A DNA stretch of 64,000 nt from Bacteroidia bacterium. Its GTDB lineage: Bacteria > Bacteroidota > Bacteroidia > UBA4408. Position numbers and translations under genes: made by a program. The DNA lies in contig JADLFI010000018.1 in assembly GCA_020845635.1 (NCBI GenBank), positions 1 to 64,000 on the forward strand. Reading direction: 5' to 3'. The first letter of the stretch is position 1, and every line of letters starts with the position of its first letter. Under the pieces are notes generated by a model. That model ran no database searches. It was not told the origin of the DNA and saw nothing but the letters and a program-made list of their open reading frames with translations. Below, piece by piece: positions 18,360 through 28,580 of the stretch.

Positions 18360-19910
18360 ATGAGTACAATAAAAACACTATCAGGAGAAGAACTATTTAA
18401 GAATATTATCAGCCATGCCAAAGAATATGGTTATATTTTCCCGTCAAGCGAGATTTATGACGGCCTCAGCGCTGTTTACGATTATGGTCAATATGGGGTT
18501 GAACTAAAGAAAAACATTCGTGAATATTGGTGGAAAGCCATGGTTCAGATGCACGAAAATATTGTGGGGATTGATGCAGCCATATTTATGCACCCTACCA
18601 TTTGGAAGGCAAGCGGACATGTTGATGCTTTTAACGATCCTTTAATTGATAATAAAGACAGCAAGAAAAGATACAGAGCCGATGTATTGATTGAAGATTA
18701 TGTTGCTAAAATTTTGACAAAAGCCGACAAGGAAATAGCTAAAGCTCGCGAAAAATTCGGGGATAGCTTTGATGAGCAAAAATATAAAACTACCAATGCA
18801 CGTGTAATGGAGTATTTAAGTAAAGCCGAAGAAATAAATCAGCGATTTAAAACAGCCATGGACAACAACAACCTTGCTGAGGTAAAAAATATTATTGAAG
18901 ACCTTGAAATTGTTTGCCCTATTAGCGGTACTAAAAACTGGACAGAAGTAAGGCAATTTAACCTTATGTTCAGTACCGAAATGGGAAGTACGGCAGAGGG
19001 AGCCAGTACTATTTATCTTCGCCCCGAAACAGCGCAGGGTATTTTTGTTAATTTCCTAAATGTGCAAAAAACAGGACGCATGAAAATTCCTTTTGGCATT
19101 GCACAAACCGGAAAAGCTTTTAGAAACGAGATTGTAGCCCGGCAGTTCATTTTCCGCATGCGCGAGTTTGAACAGATGGAAATGCAGTTTTTTGTTCGCC
19201 CCGGTGATGAAATAAAATGGTATAACTATTGGAAAGAAGCTCGTTTAAAATGGCACTTATCACTTGGCTTTGGCAATAATAAATATCGCTATCACGACCA
19301 TTTAAAGTTGGCTCATTATGCCAATGCTGCCTGCGATATTGAGTTTGAGTTTCCTTTTGGGTTTAAAGAGTTAGAAGGTATTCATAGTCGTACCGATTTT
19401 GATTTAAAATCACATGAGCAGTATTCAGGAAAAAAGCTTCAATACTTTGACCCCGAACTTAATCAAAGTTATATTCCTTATGTAGTAGAAACTTCGGTAG
19501 GTTTAGATCGTTTATTCTTAGCCGTATTAAGCTCGGCATATCAGGAAGAAACACTTGAAGACGGCTCGCAAAGAGTAGTTTTAAATATACCCCCAATTCT
19601 TGCACCCGTAAAAGCTGCCGTATTGCCTCTTACTAAAAAAGACGGACTCCCTGAAAAAGCAAGAGAAATATTAGAAGAGTTAAAATTTGGCTATAACTGT
19701 CAGTACGATGAAAAAGATGCCATTGGAAAACGCTATCGCAGGCAAGATGCTATTGGAACACCTTATTGTATTACTGTAGATCATCAAACCCTAGAAGACA
19801 ACACTGTTACCATGCGATATAGAGATACTATGGTTCAGGAACGTATTGCCATAACCAAACTGTCTGAAATTATTGGGGAAAAGATGAGTCTTAAAACATT
19901 ATTAAGCTAA
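18360..19910 (+). CDS. glyS: Glycine--tRNA ligase (single-chain alpha2 type)
   Basis: It charges tRNA-Gly with glycine. It has 516 residues and belongs to the archaeal/eukaryotic-like class II GlyRS used by Bacteroidota, not the alpha2beta2 form. Class II motifs are visible: TIYLRPETAQGIFVNF (motif 2 region), FRNEIVARQFIFRMREFEQM, and YVVETSVGLDRLFLAVL (motif 3). The C-terminal anticodon-binding domain starts near APVKAAVLPLT. It is monocistronic, with its own promoter and no visible leader. Confidence 0.98.
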   Translation: MSTIKTLSGEELFKNIISHAKEYGYIFPSSEIYDGLSAVYDYGQYGVELKKNIREYWWKAMVQMHENIVGIDAAIFMHPTIWKASGHVDAFNDPLIDNKDSKKRYRADVLIEDYVAKILTKADKEIAKAREKFGDSFDEQKYKTTNARVMEYLSKAEEINQRFKTAMDNNNLAEVKNIIEDLEIVCPISGTKNWTEVRQFNLMFSTEMGSTAEGASTIYLRPETAQGIFVNFLNVQKTGRMKIPFGIAQTGKAFRNEIVARQFIFRMREFEQMEMQFFVRPGDEIKWYNYWKEARLKWHLSLGFGNNKYRYHDHLKLAHYANAACDIEFEFPFGFKELEGIHSRTDFDLKSHEQYSGKKLQYFDPELNQSYIPYVVETSVGLDRLFLAVLSSAYQEETLEDGSQRVVLNIPPILAPVKAAVLPLTKKDGLPEKAREILEELKFGYNCQYDEKDAIGKRYRRQDAIGTPYCITVDHQTLEDNTVTMRYRDTMVQERIAITKLSEIIGEKMSLKTLLS

Positions 19911-20094
19911 ACTTTATATTACTCCATTTTAATCTCATTAGTCTTGCTTTCCTTTATGTATTGAGAGGTATTTCAATTTGTTTTACTATCTTTATCGAAG
20001 TGTTAGCAAGTTAAATGTTATTTAACTTATACTTGATTTTACAAGAGTATGATGGCAAGAAATACAAGTAAAACAATTTTAATTGAATGCATTA

Positions 20095-21012
20095 ATGTTC
20101 AAAAATATTATTGAAAAAATAGTTTCAAAATATGTACAAGCTATTATAAAAAATAACATCATAGCTCACGAAACTCAATTAATGGCATTGGGCACTGTAT
20201 TGTGTAATCAGCAACGCGGCATGGTTAGTGATAACTTGAATGATTATGAATTTAAAATTTTCAGCCAGTTCGGGGATGACGGGATTATACAGTATCTAAT
20301 TAGAAATTTAAAAATTGAAAATAATACTTTTATTGAGTTTGGCGTGGAGAATTACACCGAATCAAATACCCGCTTTTTGTTAATGCACAACAACTGGTCG
20401 GGTTTTGTTATTGATGCTTCACAAAAGAATATTGATAATATTAAAAATCAGTATTGGTTTTGGAGGTATAATCTTAAACCCTATTGTGCTTTTATTGACA
20501 TTGAAAATATAAATCAAATACTTGGTCAATCTGGTTTTTCAAATATTGGAATATTGAGTATTGATATTGACGGAAATGACTATCATATCCTTAAAGCACT
20601 TGATTTGTCACAGCTTAATCCGGCTATTATTATTGCAGAATACAACAGTGTTTTTGGGAGTGAACGTTGTATTAGCATTCCATATCAGAAAGAGTTTATA
20701 CGCTCAAAAGCACATTACAGTCAATTGTATTACGGAGCATCAATAGGTGCGTTGCATTATATAGCCTTAAAAAATGGATATGTTTTGGTTGGCAGTAACA
20801 AGGCAGGAAATAACGCTTACTTTGTTCGAAAAGATTTAATCAACCATCACGTAAAAGAAGCCTCGGTTACGCAAATTTTTAGAGAAAGTCAATATCGCGA
20901 GAGTAGAAATGCAAACAACAGCTTATCATACCTTGGAGGTACTGAACGTTTAAATTTAATTAAGGGGTTAAATGTGTTGAATGTTTTGAGCAATGAATTA
21001 GAGCAATTATAA
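20095..21012 (+). CDS. FkbM-like methyltransferase-fold protein
   Basis: A cytoplasmic protein of about 305 residues. I chose the ATG at 20095 over a TTG 12 nt earlier. The central part has a Rossmann-like pattern: FSQFGDDGIIQYLI, FIEFGVENYTESNTRFLL, WSGFVIDASQKNID, GILSIDIDGNDYHILKAL, AIIIAEYNSVFG. This resembles the FkbM-type SAM-dependent methyltransferase fold found in glycan gene clusters. The canonical SAM-binding glycine loop is replaced by FGVEN, so activity is uncertain. The neighbours (glyS, a secreted T9SS protein) do not suggest a pathway. Confidence 0.6.
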   Translation: MFKNIIEKIVSKYVQAIIKNNIIAHETQLMALGTVLCNQQRGMVSDNLNDYEFKIFSQFGDDGIIQYLIRNLKIENNTFIEFGVENYTESNTRFLLMHNNWSGFVIDASQKNIDNIKNQYWFWRYNLKPYCAFIDIENINQILGQSGFSNIGILSIDIDGNDYHILKALDLSQLNPAIIIAEYNSVFGSERCISIPYQKEFIRSKAHYSQLYYGASIGALHYIALKNGYVLVGSNKAGNNAYFVRKDLINHHVKEASVTQIFRESQYRESRNANNSLSYLGGTERLNLIKGLNVLNVLSNELEQL

Positions 21013-21143
21013 GTAAGCATTAATTTTGCCAGATGTATCATTTGTTAAGTTTATGTAAAAAGTTGATTTTCACCGTATTTTTTTTATTTAATATATATAT
21101 TTATTTAGTAAATTTGTTTATAAATATTTATAAACAAAGTATC

Positions 21144-22277
21144 ATGAAAAAAATAACTTTTCTTTTAATTAGTGTTTTTGTAGTGATACATAACACCTCT
21201 ACTGCCCAAATTTCTCTTAATATTTCTGATTTTCCGTTGAAATCAATATATAGAGTACAAACCGACACGACAACCAAGATTTCGCTCGAGGAAACCGGAC
21301 CCAATCTACTTTGGGACTTTTCTTCTTTTGTTTCAGGAGAAGTTTACACTGTATCAAACAATTACCAAGAGTGCGCACCTAATCCCATTTTCCCGGGAGC
21401 TAATTTTATGTTATGCGACACTTTTAGCCCTAATACCCCTGATCAATCTATATCAGTTAATTATTATAGCATTAGCCCTAGCGGTATTTTACATTGTGGT
21501 GAGTTTAGTGATAATATTTATTCTACTTCCATACGTAAATTTTATCCTTACTACAATATTCATACGCATCTTCCCCTAACCTACGGTAGCTATGACTCTT
21601 TAAAAGTAAAAATAATAGAAACACAAATACCGAAAAGTAACCGAAATGGAGCTGACTCAGTTATTACCATATCCTATTACACAGTAATAAAACATGTTGA
21701 TGCATGGGGCGATATAATTTTGCCATCAGGCGAAAGGTATCAGGCTTTGCGTTTGAGCTATATTGATTACGGTGGAGATTCAGCAATCTTTGACCATACC
21801 CCAAATGAAGGATGGGTGTGCAGTACAGAAAATGATATGCGAATAAATTATTATTCCGATGCAACCAAGTATCTCTGGTATGTAAAGGGACATGGAATAG
21901 TTGCAAATGTAAGAGACGATTATGCTTCCTTGGAAAATTATTACGAGGATGGGATAAGGATGAATCGAGAAATCAATCATAGAAGATATTATTTTTTTGA
22001 ACCTATGAAATTGGATAGTGATTCTTCCGGTAAATTATTAGACGACTTTCAGGTTAGCCCCAATCCGGCAAGCAAAGAAATTCAAATTAAACTTACAAAT
22101 GATATTGTTATTGAACGAATAGAAATATTTGATGCTTCAGGCAAAATTCAGAAAGGCAATACTGAAATTAGTAGAAATAATATTAAAATAGACATATCAG
22201 ATTTACCCCAGGGCTCTTATTTTCTTAACATTATAAGCAATAAGGGACAAAAGTCACGCAAATTTGTGAAAAAATAA
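21144..22277 (+). CDS. Secreted protein of unknown function with T9SS type A sorting domain
   Basis: About 377 residues from the ATG at 21144, which gives a clean signal peptide (MKKITFLLISVFVVIHNTSTAQ). An earlier in-frame ATG at 21033 would add 37 mostly hydrophobic residues and is less likely. A -7-like TAAATTTG lies at 21109-21116. The body has no domain I recognise. The C-terminus has the sorting domain (FQVSPNPASKEIQIKL, then FVKK at the end). The lack of Asp-box repeats sets it apart from the two large cargo proteins at the start of the window. Confidence 0.8.
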   Translation: MKKITFLLISVFVVIHNTSTAQISLNISDFPLKSIYRVQTDTTTKISLEETGPNLLWDFSSFVSGEVYTVSNNYQECAPNPIFPGANFMLCDTFSPNTPDQSISVNYYSISPSGILHCGEFSDNIYSTSIRKFYPYYNIHTHLPLTYGSYDSLKVKIIETQIPKSNRNGADSVITISYYTVIKHVDAWGDIILPSGERYQALRLSYIDYGGDSAIFDHTPNEGWVCSTENDMRINYYSDATKYLWYVKGHGIVANVRDDYASLENYYEDGIRMNREINHRRYYFFEPMKLDSDSSGKLLDDFQVSPNPASKEIQIKLTNDIVIERIEIFDASGKIQKGNTEISRNNIKIDISDLPQGSYFLNIISNKGQKSRKFVKK

Positions 22278-22353
22278 ACTTGACGATTTATCTTCAAGGC
22301 ATAGATCTTTTAATAAATAAATTGAATATTTTATCCTTACATTACCTAACTCA

Positions 22354-22385
22354 TTGTAGGAGTTAATATTTACTTATTACATTTG
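22354..22385 (+). promoter_or_regulatory. Promoter of ruvC, apparently leaderless
   Basis: TTG at 22354-22356, a 21-nt spacer and TACATTTGC (-7 box 22378-22385). The box ends 4 nt before the ATG at 22390, the same distance as for glyS and topA. Confidence 0.55.
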
Positions 22386-22389
22386 CCTG

Positions 22390-22971
22390 ATGATTAAGGC
22401 AAAGCCAAAGCAAATAAATGATGATAGAGTAATTTTAGGGATTGACCCCGGTACTAATCTAATGGGTTATGGAATTCTACTTATAAGAAACCAAAAGCCG
22501 GAGTTGGTAGCTTTGGGAGTTCTTAATTTAGGCAAATATGACAATCATGCCTTAAAGTTAAAAAAGATTTTTGAATGTGTTTTAGGGTTGATTGAGCAAT
22601 ATGTACCCGATGAACTATCTATTGAAGCCCCATTTTTTGGGAAAAATATTCAGTCTATGCTTAAACTGGGTAGGGCACAGGGGGTAGCTATTGCGGCAGC
22701 GGTATATCGCAATATTCCGATTACCGAATATCTGCCTCGAAAAATTAAACAATCGGTTACCGGAAATGGAAATGCTTCAAAAGAACAAGTAGCTGCCATG
22801 CTAAAAAATATTCTTCATCTTGAAAACCAACTTGAGGGCGAAAGCCTTGATGCTACAGATGCCTTGGCTGCCGCGCTATGCCATTATTTTCAACATAAAA
22901 AAACAGTCGGCACCAAAAGTTATTCAGGATGGGATGCATTTATTAAAGACAATCCCAACAGAGTGAAGTAG
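22390..22971 (+). CDS. ruvC: Crossover junction endodeoxyribonuclease RuvC
   Basis: This nuclease resolves Holliday junctions during homologous recombination together with RuvAB. It has 193 residues. The four acidic catalytic residues are present: Asp19 in GIDPGTNLMGYG, Glu79 in LSIEAPFFG, and Asp154 and Asp157 in ESLDATDALAAALCH. A short N-terminal extension of about ten residues precedes the family core. No ruvA or ruvB is adjacent. Confidence 0.97.
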   Translation: MIKAKPKQINDDRVILGIDPGTNLMGYGILLIRNQKPELVALGVLNLGKYDNHALKLKKIFECVLGLIEQYVPDELSIEAPFFGKNIQSMLKLGRAQGVAIAAAVYRNIPITEYLPRKIKQSVTGNGNASKEQVAAMLKNILHLENQLEGESLDATDALAAALCHYFQHKKTVGTKSYSGWDAFIKDNPNRVK

Positions 22972-22987
22972 CATAGTAAATTTATAA

Positions 22988-23695
22988 TCATTTATATAAA
23001 GCAAAAACAGTCATTTTCTTATGCAAATCGGGCAAACTTCTTTTCCATTCGGTTATTGATTTTACGGCTATTGATTGTTCCGGGAAACCTAATTGAGAAG
23101 CAATGCACAGCTTAGTCTCAGATTTACATACTTCCGTTAAATGTTGAAGCAATTGATTGTTTCTATATGGGGTTTCTATAAATATTTGTGTTTGATTCTG
23201 TTTGTAAATCAAATATTCCAATTGTTGTATTTTCTTGGCTCTTTGTGCCTTGTCAATAGGCAAATAGCCGTTAAAGGTAAAACTTTGACCGTTAAACCCC
23301 GATGCCATTAGTGTAAGTATTATACTTGAAGGACCGGTAAGTGGTTTTACTTCTATCTCTAATTGATGTGCCGCAGCAACAGCTATAGCTCCGGGGTCTG
23401 CAATACCCGGGCATCCGGCCTCAGATAATATTCCAATAGGAGTGTGTTTAATATTGTTTTGGATAAAACTTTTTAATGCTTGATATTGTTCAAAATCTTT
23501 TTGAAATTCAAAAAATGAAACTTCATCAAAATTTCTCTGATAGGCTATCTTACGCAAGTATCTTCTGGTGCTTCTTATATTCTCTGTAATAAAAGCATGG
23601 CACTGCATAGCCGATTGAATAATTTCAGGGCTTATGGCATCAGTATTTAGATTGCCGTTTAGAGTGCATGGTATTAGATATATACAATTTTTCAA
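22988..23695 (-). CDS. SAM-dependent methyltransferase, tetrapyrrole methylase / RsmI family
   Basis: A protein of 235 residues related to RsmI, which 2'-O-methylates C1402 of 16S rRNA. Visible motifs are FITENIRSTRRYLRKI, GILSEAGCPGIADPGA (the SAM-site loop), VKPLTGPSSIILTLMASGF, FTFNGYLP and QIFIETPYRNNQLL. It differs from typical RsmI (about 280 residues) in being shorter and in lacking the N-terminal GTLYLVATPIGN box, replaced by NCIYLIPCTLNG. This is the short Bacteroidota subfamily, whose substrate is not firmly known. It lies 15 nt from dapD on the same strand and may share its transcript. Confidence 0.88.
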   Translation of the reverse strand: MKNCIYLIPCTLNGNLNTDAISPEIIQSAMQCHAFITENIRSTRRYLRKIAYQRNFDEVSFFEFQKDFEQYQALKSFIQNNIKHTPIGILSEAGCPGIADPGAIAVAAAHQLEIEVKPLTGPSSIILTLMASGFNGQSFTFNGYLPIDKAQRAKKIQQLEYLIYKQNQTQIFIETPYRNNQLLQHLTEVCKSETKLCIASQLGFPEQSIAVKSITEWKRSLPDLHKKMTVFALYK

Positions 23696-23710
23696 AGAAG
23701 ATTACTTAAG

Positions 23711-24529
23711 TTAAACAGCTACATTATACTCACGAAGTGCATTGTTTAAAGAAGTTTTAAGGTCGGTACTGCTTTTTCTCTGACCTATTATTAAGGCGCA
23801 ATTTACCTGATATGTTCCTGCGTTAAAAGTCTTACTGTACGAACCCGGTATTACCACAGAACGCTCAGGTACATAACCTGTCATTTCCTTTGGTGTTGAA
23901 CCGGTAACATCAATTATTTTTGTACTCATGGTAAGCACTACATTAGCGCCTAAAACAGCCTCCTTGCCAACACGAACTCCTTCCACAACAATACTTCTCG
24001 AACCAATAAAAGCACCATCCTCAATAATTACCGGTGAGGCTTGTATAGGTTCTAATACACCACCAATTCCTACACCTCCGCTTAAATGTACATTCTTTCC
24101 TATTTGTGCACATGAACCTACTGTAGCCCAAGTGTCAACCATTGTTCCGGAGTCAACATAAGCTCCAATATTTACGTAACTTGGCATCATAATAACCCCC
24201 GGTGCCAAATACGAACCGTAACGTGCCAAAGCATGTGGTACTACTCTTACACCCAATTCCTGATAGTTCTTCTTTAAATCCATCTTGTCATAATACTCAA
24301 AAATACCTACCTCATATACTTGCATAGGTTGTATCAAAAAATACAATATAACCGATTTTTTCACCCATTCATTCACTTGCCAATGACCTTCTTCAAGAGG
24401 TTGGGCAACCCTGAGTTTTCCACTGTCAAGCAAAGAAATAATTTCGCGAATGTTTTTTACAACTTCTGTATCTTTTAGCAATTCTCTGTTTTGCCAGGCC
24501 TGCTCAATAATTGTGGTATAATGTTGCAT
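23711..24529 (-). CDS. dapD: 2,3,4,5-tetrahydropyridine-2,6-dicarboxylate N-succinyltransferase
   Basis: It transfers succinyl from succinyl-CoA to tetrahydrodipicolinate in the succinylase branch of lysine and diaminopimelate synthesis. It has 272 residues from the ATG at 24529. An upstream TTG/ATG-like extension would overlap the next gene and adds no conserved sequence. The N-terminal helical domain is followed by a left-handed beta-helix of hexapeptide repeats (VNIGAYVDSGTMVDTWATVG, GKNVHLSGGVGIGGVLEP, VIIEDGAFIGSRSIVVEG). It lies 11 nt after the outer-membrane protein gene, probably in one operon with fumC. Confidence 0.97.
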   Translation of the reverse strand: MQHYTTIIEQAWQNRELLKDTEVVKNIREIISLLDSGKLRVAQPLEEGHWQVNEWVKKSVILYFLIQPMQVYEVGIFEYYDKMDLKKNYQELGVRVVPHALARYGSYLAPGVIMMPSYVNIGAYVDSGTMVDTWATVGSCAQIGKNVHLSGGVGIGGVLEPIQASPVIIEDGAFIGSRSIVVEGVRVGKEAVLGANVVLTMSTKIIDVTGSTPKEMTGYVPERSVVIPGSYSKTFNAGTYQVNCALIIGQRKSSTDLKTSLNNALREYNVAV

Positions 24530-24540
24530 AAAAAATATTG

Positions 24541-25158
24541 TTATTCTGAATCGGCATTTATTCTGCCCTGATAAGCACTGCTTAGAAATATATCTATCCT
24601 TACACCAAACAATGGCCAATAAGGATTATATTGTCCAAATATAGTAAATCCGGCTCCAATATCATAAAATAGCTTACGCACAAATTGTGCTTCGGCATAT
24701 ATTCCGTATGTTCTGAATGATAAGGTATCGTTTATTACGCCCCAAGGCCTTGTTATGCCTCCATAATAAGCAACATTTAAGGCTTTGGTTTCTCTTCTGA
24801 AACCATAACCAAAATGCAAATCATTCATTCTGTTTTTATGAGGCTTGTTCAAAAATCCACTAATATCTGTTCTTTGGTAGCCAAGCAAAAAATAGGAACG
24901 CTTAATATGAAAATTATATTCAATGGCTGTAGGATTGTATATCTTAGAATTAAAAAGAGTTCCGCCAATACCCGTTCCCAAATTTACATAGTTATTAAAA
25001 ATTCTGAATCGATTACCATAAATGTTGCGTTCTTTCTTCAATTCATCTTTACGTTCTTTCTCTTGGGCTGTTACCTCCTGAAAAAGAAAAAATGAAAAAG
25101 CCATTAAGGATATTAATACCTTAATATTAAGCCGAGTATTACTAAATATAAAATTCAA
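24541..25158 (-). CDS. Predicted outer-membrane beta-barrel protein of unknown function
   Basis: It has 205 residues with a signal peptide (IKVLISLMAFSFFLFQEVTAQ). A short charged stretch (EKERKDELKKERN) follows, then alternating aromatic beta-strands (FNNYVNLGTGIGGTLF, YFLLGYQRTDISGF, DLHFGYGFRRET, LNVAYYGGITRPWG). This suggests a small barrel. I know no named family. It lies between dapD and fumC with gaps of 11 nt on each side, so it is likely to be co-transcribed, but the neighbours do not explain it. Confidence 0.7.
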   Translation of the reverse strand: MNFIFSNTRLNIKVLISLMAFSFFLFQEVTAQEKERKDELKKERNIYGNRFRIFNNYVNLGTGIGGTLFNSKIYNPTAIEYNFHIKRSYFLLGYQRTDISGFLNKPHKNRMNDLHFGYGFRRETKALNVAYYGGITRPWGVINDTLSFRTYGIYAEAQFVRKLFYDIGAGFTIFGQYNPYWPLFGVRIDIFLSSAYQGRINADSE

Positions 25159-25169
25159 TAAAGTATATT

Positions 25170-26555
25170 TTAAACCATTTTTTCAGGCTTTACCCACTCT
25201 GTAAATTGCCCATCGGTTAGCAAATTAAGTTCTATGGCCGCCTGTCTTAATGTTTTATTTTCTTTGTGTGCTTTCTTGGCTATTTTGGCTGCATTTTCAT
25301 AACCAATATGGGTATTTAACGCAGTTACCAACATTAACGAGTGTTCTAAATGTTTTTGAATAACTTCAATATTGGGCTCAATACCAATAGCACAGTTGTT
25401 ATTGAACGATACGCATGCATCACCTATTAAACGTCCGCTTTGTAATACATTTGAAGCAATTAACGGTTTAAATACATTTAATTCAAAATGTCCGGTTGCT
25501 CCGCCAATACTGGCGGCTACATCATTACCCATAACCTGGGCACAAACCATTGTTAACGCTTCAGGTTGCGTAGGATTAACCTTTCCCGGCATAATTGATG
25601 AACCCGGCTCATTGTCAGGAATAATTATTTCGCCTATACCGCTACGTGGGCCTGAGGATAACATACGAACGTCATTCGCTATTTTCATCAAGGCTACCGC
25701 TGTTCTCTTATAGGCCGAGCTTAGCTCAATCATAGCATCATGTGCAGCAAGAGCCTCAAATTTATTAGGAGCGGTTACAAATGGTAATTGGGTAAACTCG
25801 GCTATTTTTTTGGCTACCAAAACATCGTATCCTTTTGGTGTATTTAAACCGGTTCCAACGGCTGTACCTCCCAAAGCAAGTTCTCTAACCATTTCAAGCG
25901 CATTTTTTATGGCTCTTATACTATTGGTTATTTGTTGAACATAGCCGCTAAATTCTTGCCCTAAGGTTAATGGCGTAGCATCCATAAAATGGGTACGACC
26001 TACTTTAACAATTGTCTTAAAGCTCTCTGCCTTGCTTGCTAAAGTGTCACGTAATTTCTCTAGGCCGGGTATAGTAATTTCTACAGCCTGTTTATAAGCA
26101 GCTATGTGCATAGCAGTAGGATAAGTGTCGTTGCTACTTTGCGATTTATTAACATCATCGTTTGGATGCAATACTTTCTTTTCATCAGTTAGTTTTCCAC
26201 CACTTATTACATGTCCACGATTGGCAACTACTTCGTTTACGTTCATATTACTTTGCGTACCACTTCCGGTTTGCCAAATTACCAGCGGAAACTCTGTGTT
26301 GTGTTTTTTATCCAATATTTCATCACACACCTTTGAAATTAAATCTCTTTTTTCGGTGCTTAATACGCCTAAATCGCAATTGGCGTGTGCTGCTGCTTTC
26401 TTTAAATAGGCAAAGGCATAAATAACTTCCTTTGGCATACTTGCCTCCGGGCCTATTCTAAAATTATTACGGCTGCGTTCTGTTTGCGCACCCCAATATT
26501 TATCGGCAGGTACCTTAACCTCGCCCATCGTGTCTTTTTCTATTCTGTAGTCCAT
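25170..26555 (-). CDS. fumC: Fumarate hydratase class II
   Basis: It interconverts fumarate and malate in the TCA cycle. It has 461 residues, full length. Family signatures are [55 protein letters not shown] and the lyase signature [16 protein letters not shown] with the catalytic serine loop. It probably starts an operon with the outer-membrane protein and dapD. A minus-strand TAGTTTTG box lies about 58 nt upstream (26613-26620). Confidence 0.98.
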   Translation of the reverse strand: MDYRIEKDTMGEVKVPADKYWGAQTERSRNNFRIGPEASMPKEVIYAFAYLKKAAAHANCDLGVLSTEKRDLISKVCDEILDKKHNTEFPLVIWQTGSGTQSNMNVNEVVANRGHVISGGKLTDEKKVLHPNDDVNKSQSSNDTYPTAMHIAAYKQAVEITIPGLEKLRDTLASKAESFKTIVKVGRTHFMDATPLTLGQEFSGYVQQITNSIRAIKNALEMVRELALGGTAVGTGLNTPKGYDVLVAKKIAEFTQLPFVTAPNKFEALAAHDAMIELSSAYKRTAVALMKIANDVRMLSSGPRSGIGEIIIPDNEPGSSIMPGKVNPTQPEALTMVCAQVMGNDVAASIGGATGHFELNVFKPLIASNVLQSGRLIGDACVSFNNNCAIGIEPNIEVIQKHLEHSLMLVTALNTHIGYENAAKIAKKAHKENKTLRQAAIELNLLTDGQFTEWVKPEKMV

Positions 26556-26639
26556 AGTGTTACATTATTTTTGTTTACAAATTTGCAGTTTATTCAGGTT
26601 AAATACAAGTTTCAAAACTAAGTACTTCGTTAAAATACT

Positions 26640-28580
26640 CTATATTTTATTTTCTTCTATTTCTATAAAAACTACAGTTCCCTTACCGGGCTTTGAGTCT
26701 ATCTCAATACTCCCTTTTAGCAGGCTTAAACGTGAATTGATATTGTACCAACCATTTCCTGTTGATTTTTCAAGTTTGTCCTTGTCAAACCCCTTTCCGT
26801 TATCCTCAATCATTACACTTATTGTTTCATCTTCACGGGTTACTTGTACTTGTACTTCAGTAGCATTGGCATATTTTACTATATTGTTCAACAATTCCTG
26901 TACAATACGATATAAGTTTATTTCTACCAACTCACTTGGCCGACTCTCAAAGCCATTAATATCAAAATAAAAACGAATATTTCCCGAGTGGTTCATATAG
27001 TACGAAAGCTCATTAAAGGCTGCTTTTAAACCTCCTTTTATCAATACCCCCGGCATTAATTGATGCGAAATTTGTCTTAGTTCCTCGCACGATTGGTCAA
27101 TTAGATGTAATGATTTTTGATGTTGAGTAGCGAAATTTTCATGAACCTGTATGGCCGAAACATTCATTTTCACAACCGCCATCATTTGCCCCACACCATC
27201 ATGCAATTCCCGTGATATTCTTTTGCGCTCCAGTTCTTGAGTTTGCATTACTTTATTTAGCCACAGCCTCTCTTGCTCAAGCATGGTACGGTTTATTTTC
27301 ATTTTATTTCTATTGCTGATAATGTTTAAAGTTACAATAATGGCTATTAAAATTAATACAATGAGGGTAATTAAAATATTCCTATTAACCCGCTCTTTCG
27401 ATAATTGCAAACTTTTGGTTTGATTTTCACTTTTCAGTAGTTGATTTGCTATTTCTTTTTTATCACTCTCATATTTAGTGCTCATCTCGGCCACAGCCTT
27501 GTTCAAATTAATGTTCAGCAACGAATCGTGTATTAACATATATTGTTTGTAATATCCAATACTCTCACTCAATTGACCCGATTTATGAGCTATTTCAGCC
27601 ATGCTTTTATATAAATTTTCTTGTTCAGGCAAAGCTGAGGTTTGCTTTGAAAGTACCAATGCTTTTTCAAAAGCTTCTTTTGACTGACGGTTTAATTTTA
27701 AATTATAGCTTACATTGGCCAAATTAACATAAGAGGAAATAAGCCCTTTACTGTCGTTCATCTGTTGGCGCAAATCAATACTTTCCTGAATAAGCGGCAA
27801 TGCCTTATTATTTTCTCCAATTGCTGATAATGCCGAACCTAAGTTGTTGAGTATGGCACTTAAGTATTCTTTATCATTAATCCTGCGGCCAATACTGAGT
27901 GCACGATTTAAATACTCAATGGCTTTTTGGAAATCTTTTTGTTCAAAATATATGTTGGCAATGTTTAATAATGAGCCCGAAATACCGTAATCATCATTCA
28001 TTTTTTCTTTAATTGTTAAACTCTTTAAATGATACTTAAGAGCTTTAGGAATATTGCCCATATTGTAATGTATTATGGCTATATTGTTTAAACAATAGGC
28101 AATTCCCTTGTTAAATTTTAATTGCTCGTATAGCTGTAAACTAATCAATTGGTTTTGCAGTGCTTCCTCCAGTTTCCCCATTTTTTGATAGGCAATACCT
28201 ATTTTTATATATAGCGAAGCTATACCCATACTATCTTTATCTTCCTTTCGTATGATTAAACTTTCGCGATAATATGCCAAGGCTTTCTCAAATTTTGACT
28301 GGTCGTTATATATAATTCCCAAATCGTTTAATGCTTGCGATAGTTGCTTTCTTTGCTTTAAAACTCTGCTTGTTTGTACGGCTCTGTTTCCATACATCAA
28401 TGCCGAATCGCTTGATATATTCCGAAATTCCCAGCATAAATCACTTAATATTTTTGCCTTCCCTGTGTCTGCCGTGTTCGGCAACAAGTTTCTTAGACTA
28501 TCAATTTTGGCATTTTGTGCTCTTCCTATATTAGTATTAACCAATATCAGCAAGATGTATATAAGCAAAGAATTTCTCAT
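26640..28580 (-). CDS. Sensor histidine kinase with periplasmic TPR domain
   Basis: About 646 residues from the ATG at 28580, which gives a normal signal sequence. An in-frame TTG 21 nt earlier is unlikely. Layout: signal peptide (LLIYILLILVNTNIGRAQ), seven or more tetratricopeptide repeats (ALAYYRESLIIRKE, AIEYLNRALSIGRR) to about residue 390, and one membrane helix (NILITLIVLILIAIIVTLNI). A HisKA_3 dimerisation helix follows, with the phospho-histidine in RISRELHDGVGQMM, then an ATPase domain (N-box ELLNNIVKYANA, DNGKGFD). The NarL-type kinase family normally pairs with a LuxR-type response regulator, but none is adjacent. Confidence 0.92.
   Translation of the reverse strand: MRNSLLIYILLILVNTNIGRAQNAKIDSLRNLLPNTADTGKAKILSDLCWEFRNISSDSALMYGNRAVQTSRVLKQRKQLSQALNDLGIIYNDQSKFEKALAYYRESLIIRKEDKDSMGIASLYIKIGIAYQKMGKLEEALQNQLISLQLYEQLKFNKGIAYCLNNIAIIHYNMGNIPKALKYHLKSLTIKEKMNDDYGISGSLLNIANIYFEQKDFQKAIEYLNRALSIGRRINDKEYLSAILNNLGSALSAIGENNKALPLIQESIDLRQQMNDSKGLISSYVNLANVSYNLKLNRQSKEAFEKALVLSKQTSALPEQENLYKSMAEIAHKSGQLSESIGYYKQYMLIHDSLLNINLNKAVAEMSTKYESDKKEIANQLLKSENQTKSLQLSKERVNRNILITLIVLILIAIIVTLNIISNRNKMKINRTMLEQERLWLNKVMQTQELERKRISRELHDGVGQMMAVVKMNVSAIQVHENFATQHQKSLHLIDQSCEELRQISHQLMPGVLIKGGLKAAFNELSYYMNHSGNIRFYFDINGFESRPSELVEINLYRIVQELLNNIVKYANATEVQVQVTREDETISVMIEDNGKGFDKDKLEKSTGNGWYNINSRLSLLKGSIEIDSKPGKGTVVFIEIEENKI

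Noticed and set aside
21033-21143. An earlier ATG that would extend the secreted T9SS protein by 37 residues
   Set aside because: The added part is a second hydrophobic stretch unlike a signal peptide, and the ATG at 21144 gives a standard one.
24530-24619. An upstream extension of dapD
   Set aside because: It overlaps the neighbouring gene and adds 30 residues not typical of the family. MQHYTTIIEQAW at 24529 is the expected beginning.
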